Source: Desulfolutivibrio sulfodismutans DSM 3696 (GTDB lineage Bacteria; Desulfobacterota; Desulfovibrionia; Desulfovibrionales; Desulfovibrionaceae). From it: a stretch of DNA of 64,000 nt. The notes beneath the pieces were generated by a model. It saw only the letters and a program-made list of their open reading frames with translations, did no database searches and was not told where the DNA came from. Where the stretch lies: positions 2,501,001-2,565,000 of the forward strand of contig NZ_CP045504.1 of assembly GCF_013376455.1 (NCBI RefSeq), written 5' to 3'. Made by a program: the position numbers and the translations under genes. Position 1 is the stretch's first letter. Every line of letters starts with the position of its first letter. Shown here piece by piece: positions 1 through 8,673 of the stretch.

Positions 1-689
1 TCGTTGGCGCAGTAGGAGCAGCGATGCGGGCAGCCCCGGCCGGTCAGGGTCTGGTAACCGATGCGGCCGTAGAGGGAGGACAGCGAGGCCCCGGCCATGA
101 ACTGGCGCTGGCGGGCAAGGTTCAGGGGCTCGATGCGGCTGCCGTCAAGCACGAAATGGCCCTCAAGGGCATAGTCCGGGGCAGGCAGGCGATCCAGCTC
201 CCGCACCAGGGGACGCGGCGGCACGCCCGGCCCGCTCCCGGCCCGCCTGTCCCATATGCCGGGGATGGCCCGGGTATCCCCGCCCCAGACAAGGGCCCGG
301 GCCAGATCCACGAGGGCCTGTTCGCCCTCGCCCACGCAGACGAAGTCCGCATATTCCAGGCATTCCTGCGGCCGCAGCGTGGGATGCACCCCGCCCCAGA
401 CCACCGGAATCCGGCCCGCTTGGCGCAGATGCCGGGTGATCTGCACGGCGTTGTCGAAAGAGTTGGTCATAAGGCTGATGCCGATGAGACCGGCGTCCAC
501 GCACAGTGCGGCGAGCTGCTCCAGGACCGCCTGGGGATATCGATCCGGCCCCGCAGCGCCGTCCTCGGAGGCCCTGTCGGGCAGAAAGACCATCCGGGCC
601 TCAATCCCTGCCCGGCGCAGACAGGCCGACAGCGTACGCAGCCCGAAGGCCGTGAGGTCGGGATAGGGAGAGACAAGGACGACGATCAT
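1..689 (-). CDS. B12-binding radical SAM protein, partial (runs off the left edge)
   Basis: The frame reads from an ATG at 689 to the window edge, so only about 229 N-terminal residues are visible. The N-terminal part has the Rossmann-like pattern of cobalamin-binding radical SAM proteins, including a VVWGGVHPTLRP stretch and a FVCVGEGE stretch. The last visible residues contain the radical SAM cluster motif CPHRCSYC, which binds the [4Fe-4S] cluster that cleaves S-adenosylmethionine. The start overlaps the stop of the upstream gene by four bases (ATGA), which suggests translational coupling. The protein is clearly a paralogue of that neighbour: the first 40 residues align almost position by position. 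Family members methylate or rearrange unactivated carbons in lipids, cofactors and natural products. The substrate here is unknown. Confidence 0.85.
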   Translation of the reverse strand, partial: MIVVLVSPYPDLTAFGLRTLSACLRRAGIEARMVFLPDRASEDGAAGPDRYPQAVLEQLAALCVDAGLIGISLMTNSFDNAVQITRHLRQAGRIPVVWGGVHPTLRPQECLEYADFVCVGEGEQALVDLARALVWGGDTRAIPGIWDRRAGSGPGVPPRPLVRELDRLPAPDYALEGHFVLDGSRIEPLNLARQRQFMAGASLSSLYGRIGYQTLTGRGCPHRCSYCAN

Positions 690-2293
690 TCCCCCATCCT
701 CCCGCGCGACCCCGGTTCCCCTCCAAGACGGGCGGCCAGCCAGGCCCCGACGCGACGCCAGTCGCCCTGCAGCATGGCCCGTACGCCCTTGCAGGCCAGA
801 CGGAACGCCTCCCCGGCCACGTACCCCAGCCGGTAAAACCAGACCGGTTTGGCGCGCCCGAACCAGGCCGCCAGCCCCGGCCGCAGGAGAAGCCGCATGA
901 CCGGCTCGGGGAGGTTTTGAAAGGTCAAGAGGTAGAGCAGAAACCCAGGATAGGTGCGATGCGGCGGGACATGGAACGGCCGACGGTAGACCTGGGCCGT
1001 CTCGTCCTGAAGCAGCCCCTCGGCCACGGCCCGGGCGTGCAATGCCGTACCCGGAAAAAAAACCAGGCTGGAGATGGCCAGGCCGTAAGGCTTGGGCAGG
1101 TTGGCCAGAAGCCGCACCGTGTCCATCAGATCGTCATGCGTCTCCCAGGGCGAGTCGATGATCACATGATAGACCGGCGGCAGAAGCCGCGCCCGGCGCG
1201 ATGCGATCATGCGGCCGCAGGACTCGATGCGCGCCACGCTTTCCTTGCGCCGGAATATGCGGCGTATCCTTTCGCTGCCGGTCTGCACGCCCATTTCCAC
1301 AAAGCACAGCCCGGCATCCAGAAGCAAATCGAGCTTGCCTGCGTCCAGGGTGGCCGGGCTGGCTTGACAATAGAACGGCAGCCCCACCCGGCGGGCGTAC
1401 AGGACGGCGAATTCCTCGAACCAGGACAGGGGCTTGGCGAAAAAGGTGTCGTCGAAAAACTGCACCGCCGCAACCGATGGGAAGCGGCCAAGCGCGGCCA
1501 CAAGCTCGGCAATGACATGCTCCGGACTGCGGTGGCGGAAAAAGGGGACGGGGTCGGCCGCATGCAGGGCCTTGACCGTGGGCACATTGCAGTAGGCACA
1601 GTTGTGGGGGCAACCCCGGTCGGCCATGGTGCGGTAAACGCGGCGCAGCGTCCCCTTCGGGCCGGGGACCAGGGGCAAAAGGCGCTCCATCAGGGGCGCA
1701 TCTAGGACGCGGGCGGCCTTTCCCGGGGCGATGAGATAGTGCTGCTCACAGGAAAAATCAAACGGCGGCAGGCTGTCCAGATCGGCGGTCAGGGGGGCTG
1801 GGGCGAAATCCGGCGACGGCGCGGACGCCGTGCCGCTTCGACAATGGATTCCGGGCGGCAGGACCGCGCCCTCACCGGCAGGAAGGGGTAGCCACGCCAG
1901 GGCGGCCAGGGCTTTTTCGCCTTCACCCACGCAGACGAAATCGGCGTGCAAAAGGGCCTCGGCAGGACGCAGCGTGGCATGCACCCCGCCCCACACGACG
2001 GGGATGCCGAGTTGCCGAACGGTCTGGCTCAACTGCGCGGCGCGGTCGAAAAAAGGGGTCATGGCCGAGACGCCGACAAACGTCGAGCCCTCGCACAGCT
2101 CCCGCACGGCGGCCAGCTCCCGCGCCGGGTAGGCATAGGCGAATCCGCCGTCCGGGCGCAGCCGCCCAATGGCCCCGGGCAGAAAAACGATGCGTGCGGA
2201 CACGCCTGCCGCGCGCAGGGAGGCCGAGAGGCTGCGTACGCCGAAGGCGCTGAGATCAGGGGGCGTCGGGGCCAGGAGGGTGATACGGTTCAT
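686..2293 (-). CDS. B12-binding radical SAM protein
   Basis: This is a 535-residue cytoplasmic enzyme with an N-terminal cobalamin-binding-like domain (about residues 1-150, with VVWGGVHATLRP and FVCVGEGE) and a radical SAM domain from about residue 215. The cluster motif CPHNCAYC follows DRG, and the C-terminal tail is basic. Members use S-adenosylmethionine and a [4Fe-4S] cluster to make a 5'-deoxyadenosyl radical, often with methylcobalamin as methyl donor. It is the first gene of a leftward pair with its paralogue at 1-689. A divergent 287-bp gap separates it from the acyltransferase gene, and an acyl carrier protein lies close by. That context suggests modification of a lipid or acyl chain, which is inference only. 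The family call is firm; the substrate is unknown. Confidence 0.88.
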   Translation of the reverse strand: MNRITLLAPTPPDLSAFGVRSLSASLRAAGVSARIVFLPGAIGRLRPDGGFAYAYPARELAAVRELCEGSTFVGVSAMTPFFDRAAQLSQTVRQLGIPVVWGGVHATLRPAEALLHADFVCVGEGEKALAALAWLPLPAGEGAVLPPGIHCRSGTASAPSPDFAPAPLTADLDSLPPFDFSCEQHYLIAPGKAARVLDAPLMERLLPLVPGPKGTLRRVYRTMADRGCPHNCAYCNVPTVKALHAADPVPFFRHRSPEHVIAELVAALGRFPSVAAVQFFDDTFFAKPLSWFEEFAVLYARRVGLPFYCQASPATLDAGKLDLLLDAGLCFVEMGVQTGSERIRRIFRRKESVARIESCGRMIASRRARLLPPVYHVIIDSPWETHDDLMDTVRLLANLPKPYGLAISSLVFFPGTALHARAVAEGLLQDETAQVYRRPFHVPPHRTYPGFLLYLLTFQNLPEPVMRLLLRPGLAAWFGRAKPVWFYRLGYVAGEAFRLACKGVRAMLQGDWRRVGAWLAARLGGEPGSRGRMGE

Positions 2294-2580
2294 GCGCGGC
2301 AGGTCGCCCCTTTGCCTGCGGGTGGATATGCACTACTCTCGCGCGTGGCTGACGGGGCGGCCCGTCGGCCGCACCCGGATTGGTCCGAAAACGTCCAGAA
2401 CATGCGATGGTTACCGCAATCGGATACTCCCGGCAAGGCGAAAGCCGGTGAGCCGGGCCAGGCGATTCGAGGGCGAAACGCCTGCGTCGTTTGGGACAAC
2501 CCTTTTGCCCGAACGCATGGCGCGAAAAAGAACTGCCGGAGTTCCCAAGGACGCGACACCGGCCGTGCAAAGGAAAGGGC

Positions 2581-3564
2581 GTGCGCCTCATCAAGGATCT
2601 GCTTTTCTGGCTCCTGTGGAACCCTGCCCGATGGACGCTCCTGCGCCTGCCCCTGCCCGTGGTCCTTACCGGCGGCCGCGTCCTGGGCAGCGTCCTGGCC
2701 CTTGCGCCCACGGGGGCCCGGGCGGCCATGGAACGCGCGGCCAAGGCCGTGCTCGGCCCGGACGCGCCTTGCCAGGAGATCCGGACTGCGGCCAGGCGCG
2801 GCATCTTCAACCTGGTCATGAACGAGACCGAGGCGCTTTTATTCCCCCGCATGACGCCGCAAAGCCTCCCGCGCTTCATCGGGATCGAGGGGCTGGAGCG
2901 CCTGGACGAGGCCGTAGCGCAGGGCCGGGGGGTGGTCCTGCTCGTTGCGCATTTCGGGGCCAACCAGATGGTCATGGCCGCCATCGGCCACTCAGGCCGC
3001 CGCATCTGCCAGATCAGCGCCCCGGCCATGGTGCTGGATGAAAAGATGCCGGGCCGCCGGTCACACCTGTTCCGCGCGGCGCTGGCGACCCGCTGGACGC
3101 ATGAACAATCCCTCCCGGTCACGCACATAAACGTCTTCGGCCCGCTGACCAACGCCCTGCACTGCCTGCGAACGGGGGGCATCCTGGCCGTGGCCGTGGA
3201 CGGCGGGCATGGGGCGAATCCCACTCCGGCGCCGTTTCTGGGTCGCACGGCCCGCTTCAACACCGGGGCGTTGGAACTGGCCGTGCACACCGGAAGCCCC
3301 GTGCTGCCGGTATTCGTGATCCGGGGGCGGAACGGGCGCAACACCTTGGTCATCGGGCCGCCGCTGATCTGCGACGGGCCGGAGGATATGCCCCGCAAGG
3401 CCGCGGCCGAGGCTGCCCTGGGCGCCTACGTGCCGGTCCTGGAGCGGTATGTGCGGCAGCATCCGGACCACTATCTGCGGTTTTTGGCCTTCCGGGAGCT
3501 GATGGCCGCAGCCGGCGAGGAACCATTTTTCGCCCCGGAGCCTGCCCGATCTACGCCATGTTGA
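2581..3564 (+). CDS. LpxL/HtrB-like lysophospholipid acyltransferase family protein
   Basis: The protein is about 327 residues. An N-terminal hydrophobic/basic segment (residues 1-35) probably anchors it to the inner membrane. The hallmark block VAHFGANQ lies in the place of the catalytic H-x4-D/E region of LpxL/HtrB-type acyltransferases (their usual form is HFGNWE). A later AVDGGHG block and the AVHTGSPVLPVFVIR block match the family layout. These enzymes move an acyl chain, usually from acyl-ACP, onto a lipid. I chose the GTG at 2581 because AGGAAAGG sits just upstream; an ATG at 2491 in the same frame has no good ribosome binding site. The 3' end overlaps the convergent acyl carrier protein gene by 14 bases. 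The missing D/E after the histidine leaves activity uncertain. Confidence 0.75.
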   Translation: MRLIKDLLFWLLWNPARWTLLRLPLPVVLTGGRVLGSVLALAPTGARAAMERAAKAVLGPDAPCQEIRTAARRGIFNLVMNETEALLFPRMTPQSLPRFIGIEGLERLDEAVAQGRGVVLLVAHFGANQMVMAAIGHSGRRICQISAPAMVLDEKMPGRRSHLFRAALATRWTHEQSLPVTHINVFGPLTNALHCLRTGGILAVAVDGGHGANPTPAPFLGRTARFNTGALELAVHTGSPVLPVFVIRGRNGRNTLVIGPPLICDGPEDMPRKAAAEAALGAYVPVLERYVRQHPDHYLRFLAFRELMAAAGEEPFFAPEPARSTPC

Positions 3565-3811
3565 GCATGGCCATAAAATCGTCCAGCGTGCGCAGCGTCA
3601 AGGCCTGTTCCTCGCTCACATGCACGCCGAACCTTTCCTCAACGGCCAGAATAAAAAGGGGATGGGCGATGGAGTCCACGCCCTGGCGCGTCAGCGGCAC
3701 TGCCGGATCAAGCCGGTCGGCGGTCTGCGGGCTGAGGCCCGTGCGGACGATCAGCCGCTTCAGGTCATCAAGGGTTGCAGTCATGACGAGGCGCATCATT
3801 TCGTGCGCCAT
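3551..3811 (-). CDS. Acyl carrier protein
   Basis: This small acidic protein of 86 residues has the phosphopantetheine attachment site GVDSIAHP (serine near residue 47), followed by the helix pattern typical of acyl and peptidyl carrier proteins. The variant DSI replaces the usual DSL. It would hold an acyl or aryl group as a thioester. The length fits a stand-alone carrier. The start is uncertain: an ATG at 3784 gives 77 residues beginning MTATLDDL, and neither start has a clear ribosome binding site. It is convergent with the acyltransferase gene, near the radical SAM pair and the AMP-forming ligase. A carrier dedicated to this cluster, distinct from the housekeeping fatty-acid ACP, is a reasonable inference. 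Confidence 0.82.
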   Translation of the reverse strand: MAHEMMRLVMTATLDDLKRLIVRTGLSPQTADRLDPAVPLTRQGVDSIAHPLFILAVEERFGVHVSEEQALTLRTLDDFMAMLNMA

Positions 3812-3876
3812 GCCCCAGGCCGGTCGTCACAGGCGCTGGGCATGGCGCACGATATGGGGATCCCGCGCAAGCGGAC

Positions 3877-4386
3877 CTACTGATCTGAGTCCACCTTGTC
3901 GTCCGACTCGTTGGGCCGCAGCAGCGGATAGTAATAAACGGACTTGGACATTTTCGTCTTCATATTGAACTTCAGCTTGTACTTCTGTTGCTTTTCGGGA
4001 AGGTTCCAGCTCATTACGTACCAGTCGCCGTCTTCGTAGACTTTGGGGTCGACCCCAAGTTTCTTGCTGATATTTTTGGCGATGAGATCCTTGTCAGCAT
4101 GGGCGTCATCATTGTTTGGGATGGTGATGAACCTGGCATACAGTTTGTTGTCTATAAATCCGTATGCTATGGCGACATTGAGTTTAGTCTGCTGTTCAAG
4201 GAAGCACGGCCCAACATAGTTATAATAGGCTATGCCATCTTTCTCTTTATATTTGATGAAATGATTTTCTTGGTTGAACTCGCTCAAGTCCTTGCCGAAT
4301 GGCAGATTGACGCAATCGAATTTCTCAGCACTGGCGATCCCGACCCAACACAGAAGCAAGGCCGTACACAACATGAACTTCTTCAT
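3877..4386 (-). CDS. Secreted protein of unknown function
   Basis: The product has 169 residues. A classic signal peptide (MKKFMLCTALLLCWVGIASA) is followed by a soluble, lysine- and aspartate-rich domain with many aromatic residues near the C-terminus. I recognise no family. GGAGAA sits before the ATG at 4386. The base composition is visibly AT-richer than all neighbours, which hints at lateral acquisition. It lies between the carrier protein and the Fur box region, with a candidate promoter at 4451-4479. A periplasmic role linked to iron or to the adjacent transporter is possible but has no direct support. Confidence 0.7.
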   Translation of the reverse strand: MKKFMLCTALLLCWVGIASAEKFDCVNLPFGKDLSEFNQENHFIKYKEKDGIAYYNYVGPCFLEQQTKLNVAIAYGFIDNKLYARFITIPNNDDAHADKDLIAKNISKKLGVDPKVYEDGDWYVMSWNLPEKQQKYKLKFNMKTKMSKSVYYYPLLRPNESDDKVDSDQ

Positions 4387-4450
4387 GATCTTTCTCCAAT
4401 GTTACATGGACGCGCTTTCCGGATCTCCCCTGACCCATTCCTGGATATAT

Positions 4451-4479
4451 TATGTAACAGAAGGCGCTTTCGCAGTCAA
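4451..4479 (-). promoter_or_regulatory. Candidate sigma-70-type promoter for the secreted orphan protein
   Basis: Reading leftward, TTGACT (4479-4474) is followed after 17 bases by TACATA (4456-4451). The expected start of transcription falls about 60 bases upstream of the ATG at 4386. The -35 box is good and the -10 box is moderate. Confidence 0.4.
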
Positions 4480-4524
4480 CGCAGCCCCCTGATGCGTCAC
4501 ATAAATACGGATCATATGCTATTA

Positions 4525-4543
4525 GATAATGATTATCATAATC
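4525..4543. promoter_or_regulatory. Fur box
   Basis: The 19-mer GATAATGATTATCATAATC matches the classical Fur consensus GATAATGATAATCATTATC at 17 of 19 positions and is nearly palindromic. It sits in an AT-rich divergent intergenic region between the secreted orphan protein (start 4386) and the acyl-CoA ligase (start 4638 or 4686). It probably represses the ligase and perhaps the downstream transporter when iron is sufficient. Its effect on the leftward gene is less clear, because it lies about 45 bases upstream of that gene's candidate -35 box. Confidence 0.75.
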
Positions 4544-4637
4544 ATAAAATGTTCATTCTTTTCTTCCCAAGCAGCTCCGAAATGCGGCGTCTGAAGCCGC
4601 AACGTCACAGCAGCCGAAAGCGGTTCCTCCCCCGCGC

Positions 4638-6257
4638 ATGGCAAAGGCGTTGTGGCGCCATGTCCATTTTGTTACCACGGCGAGGATGTCAAAGCCTACG
4701 AACCAGACGTATCAAGCGGCCCCGATCTTTTGTCCTGACCGGGAGGCCGATGCGCTGCGCATTCTGCGCCTTCTGGACGCGGACCCGGCGGCCACGGTCC
4801 TGTATTTTGGGGACGCCGTCGTGCGCCGGGACGAACTGGCCGCCCTGATCCGGAGCTTCGCCGCCCGTCTGGCGGAATGCGGCGTCCACCCGGGTGACCG
4901 CGTCGCCCTGCGCCTGCCCGACTCCCCGGCCTTCCTGCAAGCCTTTCTGGGGGCAGGTCTGGCCGGGGCCGTGCCCGTGCCCATCGCGCCGCAACTCCCC
5001 CTGGCGGAGCAGGCCGTGATCCTCGCCGACTGCGGCGCGCGCCTGCTGGTGGCGGCAACCGGAGAAGGGGCCGACGGACTGCCCGTCCCGGACGTTCTGC
5101 CCTGTCCCCTGGCCGGGCTGACGGGCCATGCGCCCCGGCGGAATGCGCCACGCCTCCCGGTCAATGCCGACCCGGCCCGACCAGCGTTTCTGCTCTACAC
5201 CTCCGGCTCCACCGGCCGCCCCAAGGGCGTCATCCGCAGCCACGGCGACCTCTTCGTCGCCGCCGCCGCGTTCGGGGACCATCTGCTCGGCGCGGGCGAC
5301 GGCCTGGCGCCTGCCGCCCATACCGTGCTGTGCGCCAGCAAACTGTCTTTTTCCTACGGATTGCAGGTGCAGATGGCCTGCGCCCTGGCCCGCGGGGCAG
5401 TCCTGGTCCTCAACCCCGGGCCGCCGGAACCGTCGCGCCTGCTGAAGCTTATCGGCCGCCATTCGGTCACGGCCTTTTTCGCCGTCCCGGCCATCTATGC
5501 CCAGCTTTTGCGCGAAACGGACGATTACGCCCCCCTGGCCTCGCTCACGATCTGCCACGCCTCGGGCGAGGCGCTCCCGGAGGCCGTTTTCAAGGCCTGG
5601 AAACGGCACACCGGCCTCTCCATCTGCGAGGGACTGGGGGCCACCGAAACCTTCACCACCTTTTTGACCACCCTCCCCGGCCATGCCGTGCCGGGCAGCC
5701 TGGGCCGAGCCGTGCCCGGATTCTCCGTGGCCCTGGTGGACGCCTCCGGCGCACCCGTCGCGCCCGGCAGGCCAGGACGGCTGAAGGTTTACGGCCCGGG
5801 CCTGACACCGGGCTACTGGAACCGGCCAGAAGAGACCGCCCGGGCCATCAGCCCGGACGGCTGGCTGGATACCGGCGACCTGTGCGTCGAGGACGAGCAC
5901 GGACTGCGCCACACGGGGCGGCTTGGCGACAGCATCAAGTCCGGCGGTGAATGGATCTCGCCCCTGCCCGTCGAGGACTGCCTGCGCACCCATCCGGAGG
6001 TTCTGGATTGCGCCGTGACCGCCTGTCGGGTCATGGGGCTGGAATATCCCATGGCGCATGTGGTGATGCGCCGCACGGACGTCGCCGAAGACGACCTGGC
6101 CCAGACCCTCAGGGAGTATGTCCTGGCCCGGCTACCCCGGCATATGTGCCCGGTGCGCGTGCTCTTTTGCGACTCCCTGCCGCGCACGGTCACGGGGAAG
6201 ATCAAACGGCAGGCGCTTCGCGAGACGTCTCCGCCGGTGTCGGAAAAGCCATCCTGA
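4638..6257 (+). CDS. AMP-forming acyl/aryl-CoA ligase (benzoate-CoA ligase-like)
   Basis: The adenylating enzyme has the ANL superfamily motifs in order: the P-loop LLYTSGSTGRPKGV (about residue 185), GATETFT (about residue 335), WLDTGDL (about 410) and a C-terminal TGKIKRQALRE with the catalytic lysine (about 525). It activates a carboxylic acid as an acyl-adenylate and passes it to CoA or to a carrier-protein thiol. Overall spacing resembles benzoate-CoA ligases and stand-alone adenylation proteins. The start is unsettled: ATG 4638 gives 539 residues, and ATG 4686 (MSKPTNQTYQ) gives 523 and looks better as protein. The Fur box lies 95-160 bases upstream. A separate carrier protein at 3551-3811 makes loading of that carrier plausible, but this is inference. 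Confidence 0.85.
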   Translation: MAKALWRHVHFVTTARMSKPTNQTYQAAPIFCPDREADALRILRLLDADPAATVLYFGDAVVRRDELAALIRSFAARLAECGVHPGDRVALRLPDSPAFLQAFLGAGLAGAVPVPIAPQLPLAEQAVILADCGARLLVAATGEGADGLPVPDVLPCPLAGLTGHAPRRNAPRLPVNADPARPAFLLYTSGSTGRPKGVIRSHGDLFVAAAAFGDHLLGAGDGLAPAAHTVLCASKLSFSYGLQVQMACALARGAVLVLNPGPPEPSRLLKLIGRHSVTAFFAVPAIYAQLLRETDDYAPLASLTICHASGEALPEAVFKAWKRHTGLSICEGLGATETFTTFLTTLPGHAVPGSLGRAVPGFSVALVDASGAPVAPGRPGRLKVYGPGLTPGYWNRPEETARAISPDGWLDTGDLCVEDEHGLRHTGRLGDSIKSGGEWISPLPVEDCLRTHPEVLDCAVTACRVMGLEYPMAHVVMRRTDVAEDDLAQTLREYVLARLPRHMCPVRVLFCDSLPRTVTGKIKRQALRETSPPVSEKPS

Positions 6258-6360
6258 AGCCGCATCCCGGCACAACGCAAAAGGCTTTCCCTTCACCTGC
6301 CGCTCTGCTAACCACTACAGCCGTTTGAGAGCCATACTCGCCGTACGACAAGGAACGCTC

Positions 6361-7131
6361 ATGCACCTTACCGCCCAGGGCATCGGCATGGATTATCGCC
6401 GAACCGGCACGGCCGTCACGGTGCTGGACAACATCTCCTTAACTCTGGCCAACGGGGAGTTCGTCTCCCTGCTCGGCCCCTCGGGAGTGGGCAAGACCAC
6501 CCTTTTGCGGTGTCTGGCGGGTTTGACCCAGCCGACGCGGGGGTGCGTTCTCCTTGGCGACCGTCCCCTGCACGGCCCGGCGCCCGGCATGGCCATGGTC
6601 TTTCAGGACTACGCCGCAACGCTCTTTCCCTGGCGCACGGTGCTCGGCAACGTGCTTTTCGGTCTGGAAGCCTCGGGTCTGTCCGTCAGCGAGGGCCGGG
6701 GCCTGGCGCTGGCCGCCCTGGCGGACGTGGGACTGGCGGATGTCGCGGCGCATCATCCCTGGGAACTGTCCGGCGGCATGCAGCAGCGCGTGGCCATGGC
6801 CCGGGCCATGGCCAGCGGCGCGCGGCTTTTACTCATGGACGAACCCTTCGCCTCCGTTGACGCCCTGACCCGGGTCGGACTGGAAGACCTCCTGCTTCGG
6901 CTGTGGCGCGAGCGAGCGTGCAGCGTGCTCTTTGTGACCCACGACGTTGACGAGGCCATCTACCTGTCCGACCGCGTCCTGGTCCTGGGCGGACTCCCGG
7001 CGCGCATCAGCGGGGCCGTGTCCGTCGACCTGCCGCGCCCCCGCAAACAACTTTCGACCCGCAGCGACCCCGCCTTCGCTGACCTGCGCGGCGAACTCTT
7101 CGCCCTGCTTGGCGGCGAGGCGGCCGAATGA
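6361..7131 (+). CDS. ABC transporter ATP-binding protein (SsuB/TauB-like)
   Basis: The 256-residue ATPase of an importer carries Walker A GPSGVGKTT (about residue 42), Q-loop VFQDYAATLFPW, signature LSGGMQQR (about 137), Walker B LLLMDEP (about 157) and H-loop THDVDEA. I chose the ATG at 6361 because AAGGA precedes it; the open frame reaches back to 6118 but that part is the ligase tail in another frame. The gene overlaps the next permease by four bases (ATGA). The closest known types import nitrate, sulfonates, taurine or thiamine precursors. The motif set does not decide the substrate. Confidence 0.92.
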   Translation: MHLTAQGIGMDYRRTGTAVTVLDNISLTLANGEFVSLLGPSGVGKTTLLRCLAGLTQPTRGCVLLGDRPLHGPAPGMAMVFQDYAATLFPWRTVLGNVLFGLEASGLSVSEGRGLALAALADVGLADVAAHHPWELSGGMQQRVAMARAMASGARLLLMDEPFASVDALTRVGLEDLLLRLWRERACSVLFVTHDVDEAIYLSDRVLVLGGLPARISGAVSVDLPRPRKQLSTRSDPAFADLRGELFALLGGEAAE

Positions 7132-7907
7132 TGCGACTTGCCGGGCGTCTTTTGCCCCTTTTCCTGCTTGCGGCCTGGGAGGCGCTGTGCCGTACGGGCG
7201 TCATCGACTCCCGTTTCGTGCCTGCCCCAAGCGCCATCCTGGCCTGTCTGGCGGCGCCGGGCACAGCCGGGGACATGCTGGGGCAGATGGGTCTGACCCT
7301 GCGCCGGACCCTCCTCGGCTTTGCGCTGGGCGGTGCGGCGGGGCTGTGTCTCGGCCTGGCTTGCGGGGCCTTGCGGCGGCTTGACGAGACGCTTTCCCCG
7401 CTGATCGAACTCCTGCGCCCGGTGCCGTCCGTGGCCGTGATCCCGGTGGCCATCCTTTTTTTGGGGCTTGGCGACGCCCTCAACGTGGCCGTGACCGCAT
7501 TCGCCTGCTCCTGGCCGGTCTTCGTGGCCGGACGCGATGCGGTGCGCGCCGTGGAGCCCCTGCGTCTCGACACGGCCAGGCTCTGCGGCCTGACCCGGGG
7601 CCGCCGGTTCCTGGCGGTGATCCTGCCCGCCAGCCTGCCCGGCGCCGTCACGGGCCTGCGCACGGCCCTTGGCATCGCCGTGGCCGTGGCCGTGGGCAGC
7701 GAGATGGCGGCCTCGTCCGACGGCCTGGGGCATCTGGCCATGGCCGCCTCGTTCTCCCGTCAGCAGGCCTTGGCCTTTGCGGCGGTTCTGGCCATGGGGC
7801 TTGTGGGCGGGGCCTGCGCCTTTGGTTTTTCGTCGCTTCTGCGACTGGCCGGGAGGTTTTGGCCCGGGCTTTTCAGGGTGCAAACCCGCCTGGGTGAGAA
7901 ACCGTGA
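7128..7907 (+). CDS. ABC transporter permease (SsuC/TauC-like), first copy
   Basis: This 259-residue integral inner-membrane protein has about six hydrophobic segments. The EAA-type cytoplasmic loop, at about residues 145-175 (DTARLCGLTRGRRFLAVILP), docks onto the ATPase. It follows the ATPase by a four-base overlap and overlaps the next permease gene by four bases. Together they look like a heterodimeric channel, unlike the usual single SsuC that forms a homodimer. Confidence 0.9.
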   Translation: MMRLAGRLLPLFLLAAWEALCRTGVIDSRFVPAPSAILACLAAPGTAGDMLGQMGLTLRRTLLGFALGGAAGLCLGLACGALRRLDETLSPLIELLRPVPSVAVIPVAILFLGLGDALNVAVTAFACSWPVFVAGRDAVRAVEPLRLDTARLCGLTRGRRFLAVILPASLPGAVTGLRTALGIAVAVAVGSEMAASSDGLGHLAMAASFSRQQALAFAAVLAMGLVGGACAFGFSSLLRLAGRFWPGLFRVQTRLGEKP

Positions 7908-8662
7908 TCCGCCTTCGTCCTCTTTTCGGGCTTGCCTTCGCGGCCATACTCTGGGAGGCGGTTTCGCTTGCCGCCGCAACGCCTTCCCTGCCAGGGCCGG
8001 GCGCGGTGGCGGCGGCCTTTCCGGGGCTTGTCCTTGGCGGCACGCTGCCGCGCGCCCTGTGGCTGACCCTCGGGCACACAGCCCTGGGTCTTGGCACGGC
8101 CATGGCGCTTGGTCTGCCGCTCGGGCTTCTTATGGGACGATCCCGGGCAGCCCGGGCGTTTTTGACCCCGACCATGGAGCTTTTGCGCCCGCTGCCGCCG
8201 TCAGCCCTCATCCCGCCCGCCATGCTCCTTGCGGGATTCGGCCCGGGACTGTACGCGGCCGTGGTCGGCTTTGCGGCCTGCTTCCCGCTCCTTTTGGCCG
8301 CCATGGACGCGGGCCGCGCGGTGCCGACGCCTCTTGTGGACACGGCCCGCTCCCTGGGTGCGGGCAGACTGCGCACCATCACCCGTGTTGTCGTGCCGGC
8401 CTGTCTGCCGGGGGTTTCCACGGGGTTGCGCATGGCCCTGCCCGTGGCGCTCATCGTGACCGTTTTGGCCGAGATGGTCGGCGGCGATGGCGCGGGCAGG
8501 CTTCTTTTACGTCTGCAACGCACTTGGCGCATCCCCGAGATGTACGCCTGCGTCATGGGCCTTGGGCTGACCGGATGGGCCCTGGCCGCCGCCCTGGCCT
8601 CCCTTGAAAGCCGCATGATCTTCTGGTCGCCGACCCACCGCCGCCCCAGCCATCATCCATAA
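7904..8662 (+). CDS. ABC transporter permease (SsuC/TauC-like), second copy
   Basis: The 252-residue membrane protein is homologous to its upstream neighbour. It has about six membrane segments and an EAA-type loop with DTARSLGAGRLRTITRVVVPA (about residues 145-165). It starts at a GTG inside a GTGA overlap with the preceding stop. It pairs with the first permease to form the translocation pore of the importer. Confidence 0.9.
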   Translation: MIRLRPLFGLAFAAILWEAVSLAAATPSLPGPGAVAAAFPGLVLGGTLPRALWLTLGHTALGLGTAMALGLPLGLLMGRSRAARAFLTPTMELLRPLPPSALIPPAMLLAGFGPGLYAAVVGFAACFPLLLAAMDAGRAVPTPLVDTARSLGAGRLRTITRVVVPACLPGVSTGLRMALPVALIVTVLAEMVGGDGAGRLLLRLQRTWRIPEMYACVMGLGLTGWALAAALASLESRMIFWSPTHRRPSHHP

Positions 8663-8673
8663 AGGAGTCTCCC

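Noticed and set aside
917-1705. 262-codon plus-strand frame
   Set aside because: It is antisense to the radical SAM gene, whose cluster motif and homology are clear. The translation looks like a compositional shadow.
2294-2580. Possible cobalamin riboswitch before the radical SAM pair
   Set aside because: B12 enzymes made this worth checking, but I found no B12-box or other riboswitch core sequence on either strand.
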